In this document: piece after piece, positions 1-8,491 of the stretch
Layout: the number at the start of each line of letters is the position of its first letter
How positions within the stretch are numbered: position 1 is the first letter of the stretch
Notes under the pieces: model-generated
The model's input: the letters and a program-made list of their open reading frames with translations, nothing else
Databases searched by the model: none
Told to the model about the DNA's origin: nothing
Program-made: the position numbers and the translations under genes
Assembly (NCBI GenBank): GCA_016946835.1
Contig: JACVTC010000269.1
Location: 1-57,500, forward strand
DNA: 57,500 nucleotides
Reading direction: 5' to 3'
Source of the DNA: Neocallimastix lanati (nom. inval.)
Taxonomy: Eukaryota; Neocallimastigomycota; Neocallimastigomycetes; Neocallimastigales; Neocallimastigaceae

Positions 1-301
1 TAATAATTTAATAATTTTATAATAATTTTTATAATAATATTTAATTAATAGTTTTTAATAATTTAGTATTTAAAAGTATAATTTTAATATTTACAATTGT
101 ATTTTAATATATACATATATTTAATAATATAACAATAAAGTAATTAATTAAAATTGATTTACATTATTTACAAGTTAAAATTAATTTATATCAAAATAAA
201 TTAAATTTTATTATTAAGTTTAGGTTATCAAGAACATAGGAAGTACAATTTAGTAAAGAATTATTAATATAAAATAAAGGTTATTAATTCATTCTTTACC
301 A
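1..301 (-). mobile_element. D-family LTR, partial, cut by the window start
   Basis: This stretch is nearly identical to the right-hand part of the element D 3' LTR (about 51019-51316). Read on the minus strand it begins TGGTAAAGAATG at 301 and runs off the left edge. To the right of base 301 there is no GGGGGCATC polypurine tract such as precedes the D 3' LTR, so this is probably a solo LTR or a 5' LTR. It contains no ORF. Confidence 0.75.
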
Positions 302-309
302 TAACGAAC

Positions 310-598
310 TGTAAAAGGTACGTTTATTATTAACTAAAATAACGAATAATAACTAAATCTAAAGGCTAAGATAACTTAACACCTCTCTATTCGAGTTGTT
401 AATAATAAACACTAAATTAATTAATTCAATAACTATTTCTTATTACACTAGAATATAGTGCAGCACTTTATAACTCTATTTGTTATCAGTTACTGGGCTT
501 ACACTGAGTAATATATTTTATTTAATAATTATATTTTATTTATTAATATTAATATTTATAATAACAATTTACGTTAATAGTAACGCTAGTGCGTTACA
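310..598 (-). repeat. Dispersed repeat L, copy 1 (LTR-like)
   Basis: The reverse complement begins TGTAACGCACTAGCGTTAC, a perfect 7-bp hairpin (GTAACGC/GCGTTAC), and ends ...TTTTACA. It aligns along its length with 39472-39801, sharing blocks such as CCCAGT, AGTGCTG and CGTT-TTTTAGTTA. The TG...CA ends suggest a short LTR of about 0.3 kb. I found no matching target duplication, so the class is uncertain. Confidence 0.45.
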
Positions 599-1772
599 GT
601 TACAAGTTCAATTATTATTTATACATGTCAATAATATTATGATTGGTAAATAATTTAATTTAACTTAGTTTACTAATCACTAAATAAAATATATTTAAAT
701 AAGTATTTAACTATATAATTAATTATAAAATAATAAAATTTAATGTACGAAAATAACAAAAGATTTTATTTGATTAGTCGAAATTGCTAGCTGCTTAGAG
801 ATACGTTACGTAACCAAAGAACTATCATTGGATAGGCTTGAAGTTACCATGTGTAAAATAAACTAATAACTTAGGTCGGTGTGGACAGACTATTTTATTT
901 TACACAATTTATTTTATATTAATACTATAATTAATTATTAACTAAAACACTAAAACTAAAAACTAATTTAATTTTTTGTTTTATAAAAATCCTTTTATTA
1001 ATATTTCTTATTTATCGAATTTAACTATTCTAAAAATCAACAATTCACTTAACTGGGTACCGTAGGGTCCTTTACCGGAAAGCCTACTAGCAGTTAAGAT
1101 TTTCAAAATAAAATTTAAAATAAAATTTGTTTTATAAAAAAAATAACTATTCTAATAATAGTTATAACACTAATTAATAGAATATAAATTTATACTATCT
1201 ATATTATCTATACTAAACTATACTATTTTCCAACTATCGTTCAATAGTTGAAAATTAACTCTTTTATACTTTATGAAAAATTAAAATTTAAATTGAATAA
1301 ATTGTAATAAACTAACTAAAATATTATTATATATTTGTAATTACATTTAATAATAAATTACATGAAATTTTATGAATTATTTTAATATAAAAACTATTTA
1401 AAACTATCTAGTATTTCTAAAAATAAATAAACAAAACGGCAAGTTTTTGTAAACAAACGGAAAAGGCAATTTTTCTTTGATTATTTTAATTTAACTAATT
1501 TATGACTAATTATTTTTAATTTACAAAGTTTCATGACTAATTATTTTTAATTTACAAAGTTTCATGATTCAAAGTGAGTAATAATGATGTAAATTCTCCA
1601 AATAATTTAGTCATACATTTTTGAGAAAATTATTTAAATTAATAATTTGGAATATATTTAAATTTATATCAAAAATTTGGAAAACATTTTTATCCACAAT
1701 AATTTACATTACATTACATTTAAATACGTATTCCAATTATTAAATATTTTACACCATGTATCTGTTACACGA
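599..1772. other. Gene-free AT-rich stretch with GC-richer islands
   Basis: No ORF or RNA gene is recognised. Two islands stand out from the AT background, at about 765-890 and 1050-1105, followed by a short hairpin at about 1231-1254 (CAACTAT/ATAGTTG). Their look resembles the structured untranslated leaders of elements A, B and D, so this may be the wreck of another retroelement leader. A short tandem duplication (about 1500-1565, unit containing CATGACTAATTA) is also present. Confidence 0.4.
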
Positions 1773-2047
1773 TGTAATAATCATACTAAGTTCTATTACT
1801 AAATATGATTATTAACTTCAACTTAATGACTAATTCATTAAGTTGAGAAATAAAATAAAAATAAAAATTTTACCTAAAAAGAGAGTTTATTATAAAATTA
1901 ATTATAATAACAACACAAAAAGTAAAAGAAGGAATATTTGGATAAATTTGGTTTTAAAAATATGTTTTTGAATAAAATGTTTTATTAATTTATTAAAGTT
2001 TAAAATATAAAATTGCTATTATTATAACTATATTTTTATAATAATAA

Positions 2048-2076
2048 CTCTTGATTTCTTAAAGGGAAATCAAGAG
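2048..2076 (-). promoter_or_regulatory. LTR F4 hairpin at the predicted transcript start
   Basis: CTCTTGATTTC / GAAATCAAGAG form a perfect 11-bp stem with a 7-nt loop. On the minus strand the TATAAATAAGG box lies immediately upstream. In element F the same hairpin contains the 12-nt segment complementary to the primer binding site. Confidence 0.6.
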
Positions 2077-2122
2077 CCTTATTTATATTTTTTTATGGAA
2101 ATAAGGTTAAATAAAAAGGGTT

Positions 2123-2210
2123 TTCTAATCTTAAAAAATATCTTATCTAGAAAAAGATTAGAAGAAAAAACTAGATAAGTTTTTTGATCGATATTCTATT
2201 CATATCGATC
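2123..2210 (-). promoter_or_regulatory. Interleaved stems (pseudoknot-like) plus hairpin in LTR F4
   Basis: Stem 1 pairs 2123-2132 with 2154-2163 (TTCTAATCTT/AAGATTAGAA). Stem 2 pairs 2142-2150 with 2171-2179 (CTTATCTAG/CTAGATAAG). The order S1-S2-S1'-S2' is that of an H-type pseudoknot. A third hairpin follows at 2186-2210 (GATCGATAT/ATATCGATC). Stem 2 and the third hairpin differ between family members by paired changes, described in the findings. Confidence 0.6.
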
Positions 2211-2745
2211 ATCGTATATATTAAGTAAAACTAAATATATTATTTTATATTTGGATAAAACCTTAATATATCGATTTCCTAAATTTTAATTTAGATCATC
2301 AAATAAAAGGAAAAATCAATAATAACCGGAATGATCTAAATTATTCTATTTTTCTAAATATTATTTTTAAAATCTAATCTAAACTTATTAACATAAAACT
2401 ATCTTTAAACTAGAATACAGAATTATAAAAAATACAGAAACTTATTAATTGTTCTTTTAAATGTACAATGTAAAAAATCAATAAAACTAATGTTTACATT
2501 AACTTGATAATTAAATGAATAACTAAATAAAATTAATAATATTAATAAGTGTACATATAATAATTATTTAAATAAATTTTCTAATATTATTTAAGTGTAT
2601 GTATAATTACAATTATAATAAATTTGATAATAATATCTCAATGTATAAATTAATTATAATTTAAATAAATTTATAATTATTATCAATAATTATAAAGACT
2701 AAGAAATAATAATTATTTATTAGTAAATAATTATTATTTCTTATA

Positions 2746-3207
2746 CACGAATGTTATGGTTCGGGTTTTATTAGAATTTTTATTTAATTATTTATTTTTA
2801 ATATTTTTCTGTCTACATTTTAATTATTGAAAAACTTCACTTATTTATACTTTTTGAAAAAAAATAAATATGTAAAGCCTTTCTACATTTTATTATCATA
2901 TTTAAAAAAAAATATTTACTATTACTAATTACTTAAAATTTTATATTAATTTAAATTAACTAATTCATAAGTATTTTTATTTTAATAAATTTTGTTTACA
3001 TAATTTTTTATTATTTTTCATATACTACAACTAAATTATTTAATATATACGAAAAGTAACAAACAAAATTTAAAAAGATTTTACAGAAAAATAAAGTTAT
3101 TTTAATCAAGAATGTTAATATAATATTCTTATATTTTATATAAAATAAATTTAAAAACTATAATATATTTAATATTTATTATTAATCAATTAAGATTTGA
3201 TTTTATT
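2746..3207. other. AT-rich intergenic stretch, nothing recognised
   Basis: Beyond the CACGA target duplication this stretch is low-complexity AT sequence. I see no ORF, RNA gene or convincing LTR end. Confidence 0.5.
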
Positions 3208-3588
3208 TGTGGGGAATAAAAATATAAAATAATCAATTTAAAAATAAAATAAAATACTAAAAAGAATACAAGTTTAATATTGATACAATATAATAATAAT
3301 ATAATAATATATTTGAAAATAAAAATAAAATATTAATATTGATAATAAACACTTTAATAAAATAATAAAATTTAAGGTTAAATTATAGATATTGATATTA
3401 ATAATAAAAATATAAAATTATTGATAATATTTTAGAAACTTTTAATAAAAATATAAAAAAAAATATATTTAGAAAATATTTTATTATAGAAAATATAGTA
3501 AAGTAATATTAAGTAAAGAATAATATAATGGATTCTAAAGTAAGTTGAAATTCTAATTAATAATCCATTATATGTTCGTTCTTTACCA
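3208..3588 (-). mobile_element. Possible solo LTR M related to D and E LTRs
   Basis: The right end TTCTTTACCA matches the D LTR end, and an inverted TAAAGAAT lies about 70 nt inside, as in the D and E LTRs. The left boundary (TGTGGGGAATAAAA) is a guess based on a TG dinucleotide. Three bases separate its right end from element E. Confidence 0.4.
3514..3588 (-). repeat. Long hairpin at the M LTR end
   Basis: TAAAGAAT at 3514 pairs with the terminal TTCTTTA, and TATAATGGATT pairs with AATCCATTATA, giving a stem of nearly 20 bp with small bulges around an AT-rich loop. Confidence 0.5.
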
Positions 3589-3591
3589 CGA

Positions 3592-4113
3592 TGTTGAGGT
3601 TCATATTAGAAAAGGAGTGTGAACATTAAATAAATAGATAAATTAAATAACTATTAAATTACACTAAAAGAATTTATCATTACACATTATAAATTTTATT
3701 TAAAGAACTATTATTAAAAATATTTATTATTTATAAATTATATAATTATTTTATTGTTAAAAATAACTTTATTAATATTAAAATTTATTATTATAACAAT
3801 ATGGGAAACCTTTCATTATTATTACTATTATCACTACTATTTTTACTATTTCTTTCCTCAGAAAGGCCCCCCTTCATAAAATAATATGGATAATACATAT
3901 TTTATATTATTTAATTACATTATTAAAACCAATCATGTAAATTAATTAATTACATAAATTTAATATTTAAAATAATAAAATATAACTAATATAAAAATTA
4001 TTAATATAGAATATAAGAAAATTATTAATAGTAAAGAATATAATAATATATTTTTATATAATAAATTATTAAAAATTTAATTAAAAATATCATTATTATT
4101 CTATTCTTTATCA
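3592..4113 (-). repeat. Element E 3' LTR
   Basis: Plus-strand ends are TGTTGAGGTT...TTCTTTATCA. It matches 6171-6688 with scattered substitutions and small indels, so the insertion is older than element A. Confidence 0.85.
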
Positions 4114-4126
4114 TGATGCCCCCGCT
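4114..4126 (-). promoter_or_regulatory. Element E polypurine tract
   Basis: The minus strand reads AGCGGGGGCATCA directly before the 3' LTR. The same GGGGGCATC core precedes the 3' LTRs of A and D, where it would prime plus-strand DNA synthesis. Confidence 0.65.
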
Positions 4127-4132
4127 AAAACT

Positions 4133-4151
4133 TTTGCTATACTATAGCAAA
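4133..4151. repeat. Perfect hairpin beside the E polypurine tract
   Basis: TTTGCTATA and TATAGCAAA are exact inverted repeats with a single C between them. Hairpins occupy the equivalent place, at the end of pol, in A, B and D. Confidence 0.5.
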
Positions 4152-4181
4152 GGCAAATTTTCTTATATTATTAACTAAATA

Positions 4182-4227
<46 letters not shown>

Positions 4228-4429
4228 AACTATATAACTAAATAAAAATATAAATTTTTTTTTATATATATATATATAATATTATTATTTCTTAAATTTA
4301 AAAATTTTTGTATATTTTAAAATATATTTTAATATATGTATTAATTGAAATATTTAAATTAAATAATTTAATTTATATATTACCATATATTAAAAATTTT
4401 TCATAATAATTTTTAAAAGTTCCAAAAAT

Positions 4430-4594
4430 TTCAGGATCAACTTGGATTGTACCAAAAAAAAAATTTTTTTTTTTTTTATTTTAATTCTTGTTATATTCTT
4501 CAGTTATTCAGTAGCTTCTATATCTTCGCTAGTTACTTCAACTATGAATTTTAAATCTTCTTTTTCTTCTTTCATTTAGAAATTAATCCTTTTT

Positions 4595-4632
<38 letters not shown>

Positions 4633-5430
4633 TTCTTCATATAATAATTTCTTATTCCATTAATTTAAAAATTATTATATAACATATTTTGAAGGTTATA
4701 TATAATATGTATTTTAACTCCTTTTTTTTTTTATATTTCATTATAATTATTATTACTAATGTTCAATTATCCTCTTATTTATTATATTCTTCTTGTTTTA
4801 AAGTTATTATTTCAATCAATTCTTTAATTCTATTTTCACATTGTTTTAATGAATTCTCTAAATTAGTGATATTAATATTATTTTCAAACTTCAATAATTC
4901 AATTTATGAAACTAAATGAAATTTCCATTTGATATATCACTAATTTATATTTTATTTTTATTTTATTTTAAATTACTACTTTTACCAAGTTTCAAAGATT
5001 CAATTTCACAATTTAATTTATTAATTTTCTTGGACTGTGAAGAATTGTTTCATTTGTAATATTTTCTTTTTTTCAATTACTGAATTGTTCTCTTCCTGAA
5101 TTAAGAATATTTATGTTATCTTTATAGGGATTTTTCTTACTAATATTTTCTTCTTTTTTGTAATTTGAATAAAATTATCTTCTTCAAAAATAATTTTCTC
5201 TTTTTATTTTTCTATAATTTGAATAATATTATATTCTTCAAAAATATTTTTCTTTAATTCACTTTTTTAATTCACTTATTTTATCCTTCAATTCAGTTAT
5301 GCTTTGCATTAGTAATTCTTCATTTAAGATAACATCTGGAACTTGTTCTTCTCATATTTTGTTTAATTCTTTTAAACGCTTAATGTAATTATATAATTTA
5401 TTAAATTCCTCAATTGGAATTCTAATTATT
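4430..5430 (-). pseudogene. Decayed coiled-coil reading frame inside element E
   Basis: There is no long ORF, but minus-strand translation gives consecutive Glu/Lys/Ile/Leu/Asn-rich pieces of heptad character in shifting frames. Examples are IKRLKELNKI, ITELKDKISELKK and LENSLKQCENRIKELIEI. Several in-frame stops and frameshifts interrupt them. A short clean frame (MKEEKEDLKFIVEVTSEDIE..., 23 codons) ends near 4504. I see no capsid, zinc-knuckle, RT or integrase motif, so this does not look like gag-pol. It could be a captured host coiled-coil gene or a diverged structural ORF. I do not recognise it. Confidence 0.4.
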
Positions 5431-5704
5431 GATCATAAAAAAAAAATATAAAATTTATTATGTTCTAATAAATTTTCAATTAATGTAATTATATAAACAC
5501 TAAATAATATAATAAATATTATTATTTCTTAAAAATATATTGTAAATTATTATTTTTTTTTTTTCTATAATTTCTTCAAAATTTGTAATATTTTAAGTAT
5601 TAATTTTATATTATAAACTAATTATAAATTATTTTAAATTAAAATTTTAAAATTATTCAATGCTTATTATATTGGAACTACCGCAGTAAACCAATATATT
5701 GTTA

Positions 5705-5935
5705 ACTTTCTTCAAGTTCGAAAATCCTTTTTCGACACCCAAGAAAGTTTTTAAATAATTTTTATTTATTTATTCCTTCAAGTTCGGCACTCTCTGTCCG
5801 ACACTTAAGGATTTAAAAAAAATTATTATACTTACCTTCAGGCTCAGCACTCTCTGGCTGACCACCTAAGGATTTTATTTAAAAATTAAAAATTTATTTG
5901 TTAGGCTCGAAATCCTCTTCGACCACCTAACTAAA
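5705..5935 (-). repeat. Leader hairpin array of element E (4 units)
   Basis: There are four consecutive imperfect inverted repeats. On the minus strand each has a 5' arm ending GTCGA, GTCGG or GTCAG, a loop of about 8-10 nt, and a matching 3' arm TCGA, CCGA or CTGA followed by AACTT or GCCT. The arms change together (TCGG with CCGA, TCAG with CTGA), so base pairing is kept. The motif is the same as in the array of element A. Confidence 0.65.
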
Positions 5936-6146
5936 AAAAATTAATTATTATATTGAATTCATTTTAAAATAATTCAATTTTTAACAATTTAATTTTAAAT
6001 TTATATATATATTATTTTTACTTAAGTTATTACTAAAATTTTATAATTAAATTTATAATTTCTTTGTATTACTATTATGATCATTGATTTTTATATTATA
6101 TTTTATTCTATTATTTTTCTTATCTATTCATCAATGTTTTCACACT

Positions 6147-6163
6147 CCCCGATATCTCCACCA
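6147..6163 (-). promoter_or_regulatory. Element E primer binding site
   Basis: The minus strand reads TGGTGGAGATATCGGGG, 7 nt after the 5' LTR end. It begins with TGG, the complement of a tRNA CCA end, and is identical over 17 nt to the site in element A. The primer tRNA would end in CTCCACCA. I cannot name it from this window. Confidence 0.75.
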
Positions 6164-6170
6164 ATTTTTA

Positions 6171-6688
6171 TGTTGAGGTTCATATTAGAAAAGGAGTGTG
6201 AACATTAAATAAATAGATAATTTAACTAACTACTAAATTACACTAAAAGAATATATTATTACATATTATAAATTTTATTTAAAGAATTATTATTAAAAAT
6301 ATTTATCATTTATAAATTATATAATTATTTTATTGTTAAAAATAACTTTATTAATATTTATTATTATAACAATATGGGAAACCTTTCAATTACTATTCCT
6401 ATTATCACTACTATTTTTACTATTTCTTTCCTCAGAAAGGCCCCCTTCATAAAATAATATGGATAATACATATTTTATATTATTTAATTACATTATTAAA
6501 ACCAATCATATGAATTAATTAATTACATAAATTTAATATTTAAAATAATAAAATATAATTAATATAAAAAAAATTATTATATAGAATATAAGAAAATTAT
6601 TAATAGTAAAGAATATAATAATATATTTTTATATAATAAATTATTAAAAATTTAATTAAAAATATCATTATTATTCTATTCTTTATCA
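6171..6688 (-). repeat. Element E 5' LTR
   Basis: Plus-strand ends are TGTTGAGGTT...TTCTTTATCA. Its outer edge (6688) is 14 nt upstream of the mature tRNA-Trp 5' end, within the zone where Pol III initiation factors sit. Confidence 0.85.
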
Positions 6689-6702
6689 CCGAACCTAAAA
6701 TG

Positions 6703-6774
6703 GGAGGGTTGGCGCAACGGTAGCGCGTCCGCCTCCAGAGCGGAAGGTTGGGTGTTCGAATCACTCACTCTCCA
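6703..6774 (+). tRNA. tRNA-Trp (CCA)
   Basis: This is a complete 72-nt cloverleaf. The acceptor stem GGAGGGT (6703-6709) pairs with ACTCTCC (6767-6773). The D stem is GCGC/GCGC and the anticodon stem TCCGC/GCGGA. The loop CTCCAGA has anticodon CCA at 6735-6737. The T arm is GGGTG-TTCGAAT-CACTC. The discriminator base is A, as in eukaryotic tRNA-Trp. There is no intron. A T5 run at 6776-6780 can terminate Pol III. Retroelement E lies 14 nt upstream. Confidence 0.96.
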
Positions 6775-6775
6775 T

Positions 6776-6780
6776 ATTTT
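6776..6780 (+). terminator. Pol III terminator of tRNA-Trp
   Basis: A run of five T starts 2 nt after the discriminator base. Confidence 0.7.
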
Positions 6781-6984
6781 TATTTTTCAAATTTTTATTT
6801 TTTTTTTTTTTTAAAAAAACTTTTTTTTTTACTATTATTTTTTTTTTTTTTTTTCTTTATAGAAGCCTTTTTTTTTTCGTTTCGTCTGGTCACTTTGCTG
6901 ATAAGAATAACAATAAGGATTTTTTTTTTTTTTTACTTTTTATTTTTACACATGTCCTATCTTCCCCTCTCTTTCTCTATCCTT

Positions 6985-7015
<31 letters not shown>

Positions 7016-7436
7016 TTTATGTATGTATATATATATATATATATATATATAATACCATGACATTATGTTTGCTTTTAATTTTTTTGTTTTTTAAATTTGA
7101 TTTTTTTTTTCAAATTTTGATTTTTTTTTATTGAAGAATATAACCCATAAGCCATGGGATATACATGCTCAAAGGAAAAAAAAAAAAAGTGGGGAAGTCA
7201 TCAATACAATTATTAAATTTCTATAATGTATTGACAATCGAAAGAAAAAAAAGATAATTTTTTTTTCTTTTGTTTAAAAAGGGACAAAGGTCAAGAATAT
7301 AATAATAAAATAATAAATATACGTGTAAGTATTAAATTATAAGAAAAAATATATATATATATATAAAAATCTATAATAATAATAAAAAAGGTTGAAAAAA
7401 AAAAAAAAAAAAATTGAAATTAAAAATAAAAAGTAG
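6781..7436. other. Host spacer between tRNA genes
   Basis: The stretch is low-complexity AT with homopolymers and an AT microsatellite at about 7027-7050. One small hairpin, CCCAT-AAGCC-ATGGG with flanking ATA/TAT pairs, lies at 7139-7161. There is no protein-coding gene. The short ORF seen here is poly-Phe noise. Confidence 0.5.
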
Positions 7437-7508
7437 AGGGGCGTTCCGGATTTGAACCGAAGACCTATTGATCTGCAGTCAATTGCTCTACCACTGAGCT
7501 AACACCCC
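7437..7508 (-). tRNA. tRNA-Cys (GCA)
   Basis: This is a complete 72-nt cloverleaf on the minus strand. The acceptor is GGGGTGT/ACGCCCC, the D stem GCTC/GAGC and the anticodon stem ATTGA/TCAAT. The loop CTGCAGA carries anticodon GCA. The T loop is TTCAAAT. The discriminator is U, the expected Cys identity base. A run of five A on the plus strand (7422-7426) gives the downstream Pol III T5 terminator. It sits 14 nt after tRNA-Ser in the same direction. A decayed copy is at 38742-38813. Confidence 0.96.
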
Positions 7509-7522
7509 TCTCAATAATGAAG

Positions 7523-7604
7523 CGTCAGCTACAGGGTTTGAACATGCGCGGGCAGAGCCCACCAGATTTCAAGTCTGACTCCTTAACCACTCGGACAAAC
7601 TGAC
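7523..7604 (-). tRNA. tRNA-Ser (UGA)
   Basis: This is an 82-nt tRNA with the long variable arm of class II tRNAs. The acceptor GTCAGTT pairs with AGCTGAC (one G-U). The anticodon loop CTTGAAA has anticodon UGA. The variable arm has GGGC/GCCC pairing. The discriminator is G, as in tRNA-Ser. No run of four or more T follows before tRNA-Cys, so the two may be one dicistronic transcript. Element A starts 17 nt upstream of the mature 5' end. Confidence 0.95.
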
Positions 7605-7621
7605 TACTCCCATGTTTTTTT

Positions 7622-8107
7622 TGATAAGAATGTACTAAATAATGCATTCTTAATTAAATCTACGATTTATTTCTAATACATTATGTGTACATTATTATTT
7701 TTGTACTTTAATAAATTTTTAAATCCAAAAATCAAAAATTAAATCAAAAATTATATTAAACTTTATATTTTTATATTAAATCTTATATTAATAGTAATAT
7801 TTTTATATATTTAAAACTTATATTAGCAATATTAATAATAAATCTTATTTTTTTATTTTTATATTAATAATGAAAATTTGTATTAATAATATTTTTATAT
7901 ATTGATAATTAAAAATTTATATATTATATTTTAACTTTTATTATAAAATTTTATATCGAAATGTTTTATTTTATATTGAAAAATATTTTATTTTATTAAA
8001 AACCTTTATATTAGAATAGTATTTTTATTTTTATTTGAATATTTTAACAGATTGTAATAAAAATTATAGCCAATTAAATAAATTCTTATTAGTAATATTT
8101 TAGATAG

Positions 8108-8154
<47 letters not shown>

Positions 8155-8468
8155 GTTTTATTAATATTATAAATGTATTTTATTTATATTGTTATAATTA
8201 AATTTTATATAATTGATTATAAAAATCAATTTAAATTTAATAGTTTTTATAAAAAAAAAAAAAATAAAAATAAAATGTAATTTAGTGGCAAGAACAACTT
8301 TTATGCCTTGAAAAAAAAGTATAAATAGTTGTAAATTTTGCTACTAATTTTTAAAAATCATCAAGTAAAATTAATAAAATAAATTTATAAATAAAAATAA
8401 TAAATAAAAAAAAAATAAAATTTGTGTTTCTTTACTTTATTTTTATTTAATTCTCTAAAACCTTAACA
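7622..8468 (+). repeat. Element A 5' LTR
   Basis: TGATAAGAATG...CCTTAACA, 847 bp. It contains the TATA box at 8320, a long A run near 8112-8150, and no ORF. Confidence 0.93.
8320..8327 (+). promoter_or_regulatory. LTR A TATA box
   Basis: TATAAATA within AAAAGTATAAATAGTTG is the only good TATA element in the LTR and lies about 140 nt before its end, a suitable place for the U3/R start. The 3' LTR copy is at 15569-15576. Confidence 0.6.
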
Positions 8469-8474
8469 TTTATA

Positions 8475-8491
8475 TGGTGGAGATATCGGGG
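8475..8491 (+). promoter_or_regulatory. Element A primer binding site
   Basis: TGGTGGAGATATCGGGG begins 6 nt after the LTR. It starts with TGG, complementary to a tRNA CCA end, and is identical to the site of element E. Element B has a similar start (TGGTGGAGA) but then diverges. Confidence 0.8.

Larger units (their letters stand above)
1773..2745 (-). mobile_element. Solo LTR F4 (F family), with TSD
   Basis: On the plus strand it reads TGTAATAATC...TTCTTATA and is flanked by a perfect 5-bp target duplication CACGA (1768-1772 and 2746-2750). It is nearly identical to F5 (26879-27856, inverted) and shares its core with both LTRs of element F. The minus strand is assigned because element F is transcribed that way. 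The TATA-like TATAAATAAGG on the minus strand lies just upstream of the hairpin at 2048-2076. No internal region remains, which is typical of LTR-LTR recombination. Confidence 0.85.
3592..6688 (-). mobile_element. Non-autonomous LTR retrotransposon E
   Basis: Two roughly 520-bp LTRs (3592-4113 and 6171-6688), about 95% identical by eye, flank a 2.06-kb interior. The minus-strand order is 5' LTR, primer binding site (6147-6163), hairpin leader (5700-5935), a decayed coiled-coil reading frame (4430-5430), polypurine tract (4114-4126), 3' LTR. No protease, reverse transcriptase or integrase is recognisable, so it would need enzymes in trans, plausibly from an A-like element with the same primer binding site. 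The 5' LTR ends 14 nt before the tRNA-Trp gene. The flanks (ACGA left, CCGA right) are only an imperfect target duplication. Confidence 0.8.

Noticed and set aside
4689-6990. Plus-strand ORFs of 76 and 80 codons
   Set aside because: Both are low-complexity Phe/Ile/Leu translations of T-rich sequence. The second overlaps the tRNA-Trp gene.
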